A DNA stretch of 56,784 bases from Amycolatopsis thailandensis (GTDB lineage: Bacteria > Actinomycetota > Actinomycetes > Mycobacteriales > Pseudonocardiaceae), in assembly GCF_002234405.1 (NCBI RefSeq), contig NZ_NMQT01000087.1:1-56784 (forward strand), in the 5' to 3' direction. The translations under genes were made by a program, and so were the position numbers. The notes below the pieces were generated by a model. The model saw nothing but the letters and a program-made list of their open reading frames with translations. It searched no databases and was not told where the DNA came from. This document shows positions 51,666 to 56,784 of the stretch, one piece after another. Position 1 is the stretch's first letter; the number at the start of each line of letters is the position of its first letter.

Positions 51666-52480
51666 CCAAGTACGCCCCGAGCTGGCTTCAACTGCGGGAA
51701 GACGCCGACGCGGCCGCCCGCGCGACCGAGTTGATCGAGCCGGTGCGGGTGTTCCTGCGCGGGAAGGACGAGGTCGTCGTCCGGGACCTCGGCTGCGGGA
51801 CCGGTTCGCTCGGCCGCTGGCTGGCCCGGCGGCTGCCCGGCAGGCAGCGCTGGATCCTGCACGACCGCGACCCCGACCTGCTCACCCACGCGCTGGCCCG
51901 CACCAGCCGTCCGGGGCAGGCGTTGGACGGGAGCGAGGTCACCGTCGTCACCGAAGAGCGTGACATCACCGAATTGGGCGCCGATGACCTCGCCGGGACC
52001 TCGCTCGTGGCGGCGTCGGCGTTGCTCGATCTGCTCACCGCCGAGGAGATGTCGCGGCTGGCCGAGGCCTGCGTCGAGGCGGGGTGCGCGGTCCTGTTCA
52101 CGTTGAGCGTCTCGGGCCGGGTGGTGCTGTCGCCCAAGGACAAGTTCGACATCGAGATCTCCGACGCCTTCAACGCGCACCAGCGTCGCGTGACCAACGG
52201 CCGGTGGCTGCTCGGCCCGGACGCGGTGGACGTCGCGTTCGGCGTCTTCGAACGGCTCGGTGCCACCGTGCGGCGCGCGCCGAGCCTGTGGCGGCTCGGG
52301 GCGGATCAGGCCGCGCTCACCGCGGAATGGCTCAACGGCTGGGTCGCCGCCGCTTGCGAGCAGCGGCCGGAGCTTTCGCAGGACGGCGACGCCTACCTCC
52401 AGTGGCGGCTCGCGCAGTGCGCGGCCGGTGAACTGAACGCGACGATCCAGCACGAAGACCTCCTGGTGGTGCCGTCGTGA
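51662..52480 (+). CDS. Class I SAM-dependent methyltransferase
   Basis: 272 aa. Motif I VRDLGCGTGSLGRWLARRL, the acidic post-I region LHDRDPDLL, and TSLVAASALLDLLTAEEMSRL as motif II/III. The substrate-side C-terminus is not informative. Coupled by 4-base overlaps to the glycosyltransferase and the flippase-like gene, so it probably methylates the product of the same pathway. Confidence 0.88.
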   Translation: MTKYAPSWLQLREDADAAARATELIEPVRVFLRGKDEVVVRDLGCGTGSLGRWLARRLPGRQRWILHDRDPDLLTHALARTSRPGQALDGSEVTVVTEERDITELGADDLAGTSLVAASALLDLLTAEEMSRLAEACVEAGCAVLFTLSVSGRVVLSPKDKFDIEISDAFNAHQRRVTNGRWLLGPDAVDVAFGVFERLGATVRRAPSLWRLGADQAALTAEWLNGWVAAACEQRPELSQDGDAYLQWRLAQCAAGELNATIQHEDLLVVPS

Positions 52481-53463
52481 AGCGACTTTGGCCCTGGCTG
52501 AGGATCCTCGGCGCGCTCGCGATCCTCGGGGTGCTCGTCTGGCAGCTGGGCACGCGTGCGTTCCTCGACGGACTCCGTGAGGTCGACGCGGGCGGTGTCG
52601 CCGCCGCGCTCGCGATCGGTTTCGCCACCACGGTTTTCAGCGCCTGGCGCTGGTGCCTGGTCGCGCGGCGGCTCAGCCTGAAGTTGTCGCTGCCGACGGC
52701 CGTCGGCGAGTACTACCGCGCGCTGTTCCTCAACGGGGTCCTGCCCGCGGGTGTGCTCGGCGACGTCGACCGCGCCGTGCAGCACGGCCGCGGCGCCGGT
52801 GACGTCCTGCGCGGCGTCCGCGCGGTGGTGCTGGAGCGGACGGCCGGGCAGGTCGTGGTGATCGGCGCGTCGGTCGCCGTCGTGCTCGGTACGCCGTCCG
52901 TGGTGCCGCCGCCGATCGACGGGGTCGTCATGGTCGCCGGGATCGTGGTCGTCGTGCTCGCTTTCGCGGCCGTCGTCACCGGGATGACGGCGGGGAAACA
53001 CTGGATCCACAGTGGATCGAAGTGGCGCCGCGGATTCGCCGTCACGCTCGCCGACGTCCGGCTCGGCCTGCTGACCAAGGAGACCTGGCCCGGCGTGAGC
53101 CTGCTTTCCGTGGCCACCCTGGCCGGTCATCTCACGTTGTTCGTCGTCGCCGCGCGGGCGGCCGGGGTCACCGCCCCGGCCGGCGAGCTGCTGCCGCTGA
53201 TGATCCTCGCGCTGCTCGCGATGGGCCTGCCGCTGAACATCGGTGGCTGGGGCCCGCGCGAAGGCGTTTGCGCGCTGCTGTTCGGCGCGGCCGGGCTCGG
53301 TTCGGCGCAGGGCGTCACCGTGGCCGTCGTCTACGGCGTGCTCGCGCTCGTCTCCAGCCTTCCCGGTGCCGGTGTGCTGCTCGCCGGCTCCTTCAAGACC
53401 CGCACACCGGCCGCACCGCGCTTCGCGGCGAGGACACCCGTCAAGACAGGAGACACGCGATGA
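52477..53463 (+). CDS. Flippase-like membrane protein (UPF0104/LPG synthase TM family)
   Basis: 328 aa with eight or so membrane helices. Family segments VFSAWRWCLVARRL, EYYRALFLNGVLPAGVLGDVDRAV, VVLERTAGQ and NIGGWGPREGVCALLFGAAGL. Relatives include the membrane part of MprF and putative lipid flippases such as YbhN. In this operon it may move a lipid-linked or amphipathic product across the membrane (inference). GTG start overlapping the previous stop. Confidence 0.87.
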   Translation: MKRLWPWLRILGALAILGVLVWQLGTRAFLDGLREVDAGGVAAALAIGFATTVFSAWRWCLVARRLSLKLSLPTAVGEYYRALFLNGVLPAGVLGDVDRAVQHGRGAGDVLRGVRAVVLERTAGQVVVIGASVAVVLGTPSVVPPPIDGVVMVAGIVVVVLAFAAVVTGMTAGKHWIHSGSKWRRGFAVTLADVRLGLLTKETWPGVSLLSVATLAGHLTLFVVAARAAGVTAPAGELLPLMILALLAMGLPLNIGGWGPREGVCALLFGAAGLGSAQGVTVAVVYGVLALVSSLPGAGVLLAGSFKTRTPAAPRFAARTPVKTGDTR

Positions 53464-54098
53464 CCGTCGAGAGAGTGGTGGAGACCAGGCTGCCGACCCG
53501 GTACGGCGTTTTCCGCGCGTACGGATACCTGGACGCCGACGGCACCGAGCAGATGGCGCTGGTACACGGCGAAATCGCCGGTTTCGGCACGCTGGCGCGA
53601 GTCCATTCGGAATGCCTGACCGGCGACGTCTTCAGTTCGATGCACTGTGAATGCGGGGATCAGCTGGCCGCCGCGCTCATGGCGATCGTCAAAGAAGGCG
53701 CCGGAGTTCTCGTATACGCCCAAGGCCACGAGGGACGCGGGATCGGCCTGCTCGCGAAGCTGAAGGCGATGCGGTTGCAGGACGAAGGGCTCGACACCGT
53801 CGAGGCGAACATCGCGCTCGGGCTGCCGGTGGACGCGCGTGACTACCGCGCGGCCGCGGCGATCCTGACCGATCTCGGGGTGCGTTCGGTGCGGCTGCTG
53901 TCCAACAACCCGGCGAAGGTCGACCAGCTGACGCGGCACGGCGTGCGGATCAGCGAGCGGGTGCCGCTGCTGGTGGCGCCGAACGACGAGAACCTGCGGT
54001 ACCTGCGGACGAAACAGGAACGGATGCACCACTTCCTGCCGCATCTGGACCTGGTCGACTCAGGAGAGCGCGGCCAGGTGGGCGCGGCGGGGGGCTGA
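53460..54098 (+). CDS. GTP cyclohydrolase II homologue, predicted FAPy-forming
   Basis: 212 aa. Zinc Cys52, Cys63 and Cys65 (HSECLTGDVFSSMHCECGDQ) and the GHEGRGIGLL and TVEANIALG segments are complete. Met104 (KLKAMRLQDEG) occupies the position of E. coli Tyr105 (KIRAYALQDQG). From memory of published work, S. coelicolor SCO6655 has the same Tyr-to-Met change and releases the formylated pyrimidine nucleotide FAPy instead of the usual deformylated product. So I predict FAPy formation, not riboflavin supply. ATGA overlap with the flippase-like gene; the TGA is in a terminator stem. Confidence 0.9.
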   Translation: MTVERVVETRLPTRYGVFRAYGYLDADGTEQMALVHGEIAGFGTLARVHSECLTGDVFSSMHCECGDQLAAALMAIVKEGAGVLVYAQGHEGRGIGLLAKLKAMRLQDEGLDTVEANIALGLPVDARDYRAAAAILTDLGVRSVRLLSNNPAKVDQLTRHGVRISERVPLLVAPNDENLRYLRTKQERMHHFLPHLDLVDSGERGQVGAAGG

Positions 54099-54174
54099 AG
54101 GGGCCCTTCGCCGCATGCCATGCGACGAAAGCGCCCTTCGCCACATGATATGCGGGGAAAGTCCCCTTCAGCCC
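54092..54174. terminator. Convergent terminator containing both stop codons
   Basis: Outer arms GGGCTGAAGGGG (54092-54103) and its complement (54163-54174) pair perfectly, with CATGCCATGCG/CATGATATGCG elements inside. The left arm contains the TGA of the cyclohydrolase gene (54096-54098) and the right arm the stop of the creatininase-family gene (complement of 54168-54170). Confidence 0.75.
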
Positions 54175-54863
54175 AGCGCGGCCAGAGTCTCCCCGAAGCT
54201 CTCCACCAGTGACTCCAGCACCAGCCGTCCCTTTTCCGCCGTCGCCAGCGAAGGCCGCCCCACCACACCGGACTCCGAATACGGCCGAAGTCCGACGGTG
54301 AGCAGGTGCCGCCTGTCGTCGGCCAGGTGGTCCGCCTTCTCGAAACCGGGCCGGATCAGCGAAGGATGGGCGTGCAGCAAAAGGGAAGTCTCCAGTTCCC
54401 CGGCGTGCATGTCGCTGTCCAGCGACGTTTCGAGCCCGGCCGCGTCGTGCGCGGCTTGCCAGCCTTCGACACCGGGGAACAGCGCCATCGGCGAGGTCGA
54501 TTCCTGGACCACATTGGACAGGACGTAATTGCCGCCGTGCGCGTTCACCAGCACCAGTTTCGGCACGCCGGACCGGCGCAGCGAGGCGGCGACGTCGTTC
54601 ACCACGGCGTACAGGGTCGCGGCCGAGATACTGACCGTGCCCGCCCAGTCCGCGTGTTCGTGCGAGCAGCCGATCGTGATCGGCGGGAGCCGGAGCACCG
54701 GATACGCCGAGGCGACGGCGTCGGCGATGGTCGTCGCGATCACCGCGTCGGTGGCGAGCGGGAGGTGCGCGCCGTGCTGTTCGAAACTGCCGACGGGGAG
54801 CACCGCGACGTCGGCGCCCCGGGCGCGCTCGTCGGCCGTCGTGGCCGTCGGGAACAGGTTCAC
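54168..54863 (-). CDS. Creatininase-family amidohydrolase (candidate FAPy deformylase)
   Basis: 231 aa. Metal ligands are visible in LPVGSFEQHGAHLPLATD (Glu28, His30, Asp39), NAHGGN (His) and AGELETS (Glu), so the binuclear site is complete. The family includes creatininase, MftE and the archaeal FAPy deformylase ArfB. Next to a FAPy-type cyclohydrolase gene, a deformylase role is the best guess. The GTG at 54863 is preferred: it lies 6 bases after a TACCGT -10 box, making the message leaderless. The frame remains open to 54899. Confidence 0.85.
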   Translation of the reverse strand: MNLFPTATTADERARGADVAVLPVGSFEQHGAHLPLATDAVIATTIADAVASAYPVLRLPPITIGCSHEHADWAGTVSISAATLYAVVNDVAASLRRSGVPKLVLVNAHGGNYVLSNVVQESTSPMALFPGVEGWQAAHDAAGLETSLDSDMHAGELETSLLLHAHPSLIRPGFEKADHLADDRRHLLTVGLRPYSESGVVGRPSLATAEKGRLVLESLVESFGETLAALG

Positions 54864-54868
54864 CCGGC

Positions 54869-54875
54869 TACGGTA
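54869..54875. promoter_or_regulatory. Symmetric bidirectional leaderless promoter
   Basis: The 7 bases TACGGTA give a -10 box on both strands: TACGGT (54869-54874) on plus, ending 6 bases before the ATG at 54881, and TACCGT (complement of 54870-54875) on minus, ending 6 bases before the GTG at 54863. Neither start has a ribosome site. This fits two leaderless messages starting at their initiation codons from overlapping promoters. Confidence 0.6.
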
Positions 54876-54880
54876 CCCAC

Positions 54881-55669
54881 ATGACCGACCACGCCGCATT
54901 GTTGTCCGTCGCCCGCGAGGCCGTCGCCAAGGCCACCGGGATCATCCGCTCGATGACGTCGTTTTCCGTTGCCGCCAAAGGCGATCGCGACATGGTGACC
55001 GACGTCGACCTCGCCGTCGAGGACGCCGTCCGCGAGTTCCTGGCGCGCGAGACCCCGGAGATCGGCATCCTCGGGGAGGAACGCGGGCACGAAGGCAACA
55101 CGGATCTGTGGTGGGCGCTCGACCCGGTCGACGGAACGGCGAACTTCGCGCGCGGCATCCCGCTGTGCGGTGTTTCGCTCGGCCTCGTCGACGGGCTGAA
55201 GAGCACGGTCGCGGCGATCTCCCTGCCCTTCCTCGACGTCACGTACACGGCTGCCGAGGGCCAAGGCGCGTACGCGGGCGAAGAGCGTCTCGAAGCTTCG
55301 AAAGCGACGAAACTGTCCGACGCGATCGTGAGCATCGGCGACTTCGCGGTCGGCGAGGGCGCGGAGGTCAAGAACCGGGTCCGGATGGCGTTGCTGGCCG
55401 AACTCGGCGGCCGCGTGCAACGGGTCCGTTTTCTCGGCTCCGCGGCGATCGACCTGGCCTGGGTCGCGCACGGCAAACTCGACGCGAGCGTCATCCTCGC
55501 CAATAAACCGTGGGACACGATGGCGGGAGTCCTCCTCGTGCGCGAGGCCGGGGGAGTGGTCGTCGACAGTGACGGCGGCGATCACACGGTGCGTTCGGCG
55601 GCCACCATCGCGGTAGGCGCCGGGCTGCGGGACGAGATCGTGGCGGCGATCGCGCGCGTCGGCGCGTGA
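54881..55669 (+). CDS. Inositol monophosphatase-family phosphatase
   Basis: 262 aa. Metal-binding motifs LGEERG, DPVDGTANF and the late NKPWDTMAGVLLVREAGG are complete, so an Mg-dependent sugar- or inositol-phosphate phosphatase is expected (IMPase/HisN/CysQ superfamily). Leaderless ATG. It diverges from the creatininase-family gene; in this context it may dephosphorylate a pathway intermediate such as a ribosylaminopyrimidine phosphate (inference). Confidence 0.9.
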   Translation: MTDHAALLSVAREAVAKATGIIRSMTSFSVAAKGDRDMVTDVDLAVEDAVREFLARETPEIGILGEERGHEGNTDLWWALDPVDGTANFARGIPLCGVSLGLVDGLKSTVAAISLPFLDVTYTAAEGQGAYAGEERLEASKATKLSDAIVSIGDFAVGEGAEVKNRVRMALLAELGGRVQRVRFLGSAAIDLAWVAHGKLDASVILANKPWDTMAGVLLVREAGGVVVDSDGGDHTVRSAATIAVGAGLRDEIVAAIARVGA

Positions 55670-55749
55670 AAAGTTTGTCACCTCCGGTGTGAACCGGCCG
55701 GGCGCCGCGTCCGTGTTCCCTGGTAAGGCGCCCGCATCTGGAGGTAACC

Positions 55750-56784
55750 GTGTTCACCTCGAATGTCCGCGTGACCGAACCGGTCGTCTTCGTCCTGCCG
55801 GGGGAGGCCGGGGACACCAGCGGTGAGTACGACCGCCGCATGTGCCAGAACCTCCCGGCCACCGGCCTCCCGTTGCTCGAACTGCCGATCGCCGGCGACT
55901 GGCCGATGCCGAGGGCCTTGTCCCGGTCGAGATTGGCCCGATCGCTGGCCGCGCTGCCCGACGACACCGTGGTCCTGATCGACGGCACGGTCGCCTGCGG
56001 GGTCCCTGAGATCGTGGTCCCGCACGCCCGGCGGCTGCGGCTGGCCGTCCTGGTCCACCAGCCGCTCGCCGACGACCCCGCGCTCGACCCGGCGCAGGCC
56101 GCCGAACTCGACGCGTGCGAGCGGGAGACCCTGCGGCTCGCGGGAATGACCGTCGCCACCGGGCCGTGGCTCGCGCGGCAGCTGATCGACCGGCACGACC
56201 TCGACCCCACCCGCGTCTACGTCGCCACACCCGGCACCGACGCGGCCCCGCTCGCGGCAGGCGCGGACGGCGTCTCCCGGCTGCTCTGCCTCGCGCCGAT
56301 GACCGCGCGCCACGGGCAGGACGTGCTCATCCGGGCACTTTCGACGGTCGACGAACTGGCGTTCAAATGCGTGTTCGCCGGGGCGACGCACCACGATCCC
56401 GCGTACGTCGACGAATTGCGCTGGACGGTCGAACGGCTCGGGCTCGGCTCCCGGATCAGCCTCATCCGGCCGCCGGAGGACCTCGATCTGGTCTACGACG
56501 GCGCGGACCTGCTCGTCCTGCCCGCTCGCGGCGGCACGTCCGGGCTGGTCGTCGCCGAGGCACTGGCGCGCGGGATCCCCGTGGTGGCCACCGACACCGC
56601 CGGCGCGCACGACGCGCTCGGCACGGCACCCGGCGGCGGGGTGCCCGGCATGCTGGTGCCGCCGAACAACCCGGCGGCGCTCGCGACGGCGTTGCTGCGC
56701 TGGTCGCTCGACGCCGAACTCCGTCACTCGCTGCGCACGGCGGCGCTCGCGCGGAGCAGTGCCCTCGAGGAATGGGACGTGGTG
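55750..56784 (+). CDS. Glycosyltransferase-like paralogue with degraded active site (partial)
   Basis: At least 345 aa, open to the window edge. GTG with GGAGG at 55740-55744. Aligns along its length with the GT4 gene at 50598 (DGTVACGVPEIVVPHARRLRLAVLVHQPLAD; VVAEALARGIPVVATDTAG; GGGVPGMLVP). Three active-site features are altered: the Gly-Gly acceptor loop reads DTSGEYDRR, the Arg-Lys pair reads TARHGQ, and the first Glu of E-x7-E is Gly (ARGGTSGLVVAEAL). Probably a non-catalytic partner or a strongly diverged enzyme. Confidence 0.8.
   Translation, partial: MFTSNVRVTEPVVFVLPGEAGDTSGEYDRRMCQNLPATGLPLLELPIAGDWPMPRALSRSRLARSLAALPDDTVVLIDGTVACGVPEIVVPHARRLRLAVLVHQPLADDPALDPAQAAELDACERETLRLAGMTVATGPWLARQLIDRHDLDPTRVYVATPGTDAAPLAAGADGVSRLLCLAPMTARHGQDVLIRALSTVDELAFKCVFAGATHHDPAYVDELRWTVERLGLGSRISLIRPPEDLDLVYDGADLLVLPARGGTSGLVVAEALARGIPVVATDTAGAHDALGTAPGGGVPGMLVPPNNPAALATALLRWSLDAELRHSLRTAALARSSALEEWDVV

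Noticed and set aside
53460..54098. Calling the cyclohydrolase part of riboflavin synthesis.
   Set aside because: No rib genes nearby, and Met replaces the Tyr expected in true GTP cyclohydrolase II.

Overview
The window reads as chromosomal DNA of a high-GC actinomycete, most likely an Amycolatopsis-like member of the Pseudonocardiales. The basis is very high GC at third codon positions, many GTG starts, 4-base ATGA/GTGA gene junctions, DasR-type operators, an Rv1733c-like protein, a stand-alone LigD-type polymerase domain and a dense load of short intergenic palindromes. The genus is an inference. I see no rRNA, tRNA, CRISPR array, integrase or transposase gene.

Layout. 0.3-3.0 kb: an ABC exporter operon with a secreted esterase gene between ATPase and permease. 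3.1-3.9 kb: a pore-less voltage-sensor-like protein. 4.0-7.2 kb: HrpB helicase and a GluB-like lipoprotein. 7.25-8.6 kb: MauE/DsbA thiol-redox pair. 9-12.6 kb: LysR regulator, a GH3 glucosidase behind a DasR-like box, and a ThuA-like protein. 12.6-15.4 kb: DUF1772-like protein, RraA-like protein and a secreted protein. 15.5-20.1 kb: a five-gene beta-oxidation operon (thiolase, SRPBCC, MaoC, SDR, acyl-CoA dehydrogenase) behind a TetR-type operator. 20.5-25.1 kb: parE-parC. 25.3-34.9 kb: cyclase-like protein, GH76, a luciferase-like monooxygenase with its FMN reductase, YCII protein, TetR, aldo/keto reductase and a second ABC exporter. 34.9-39.2 kb: two overlapping paralogous genes, then a 57-residue Cys/His-rich peptide gene directly upstream of a TPR-CHAT protease-like gene. 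39.4-43.5 kb: a chitin/cellulose LPMO under a DasR box, LigD-type polymerase, P-loop kinase, membrane protein and an orphan ketosynthase. 43.7-48.5 kb: PAS-GGDEF-degenerate EAL protein, Rv1733c-like protein, TetR and tautomerase.

The most interesting part is 48.4-56.8 kb. A tightly coupled operon encodes an MDR dehydrogenase, a PTPS/QueD-like protein that has lost its catalytic residues, a GT4 glycosyltransferase, a methyltransferase, a flippase-like membrane protein and a GTP cyclohydrolase II homologue with Met at the position of E. coli Tyr105. In the Streptomyces coelicolor homologue SCO6655 that change is known to divert the reaction to a formylated pyrimidine (FAPy nucleotide). Next to it, a creatininase-family hydrolase (the family of the archaeal FAPy deformylase ArfB) and an inositol-phosphatase-like gene diverge from one symmetric leaderless promoter, followed by a second glycosyltransferase paralogue with degraded active-site motifs. 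A frameshifted CDP-alcohol phosphotransferase gene diverges from the operon start. Together they suggest an uncharacterised pathway from GTP to a glycosylated, methylated pyrimidine- or pterin-derived product.

Intergenic DNA carries several repeat families: 11 copies of a 17-bp AGCAAAGGTCCCTTGCT element that hug stop codons, long perfect hairpins, a 22-bp CGCATT...AATGCG motif (4 copies), two MITE-like loci with terminal inverted repeats of about 49 bp, and a 21-bp ladder array downstream of parC.
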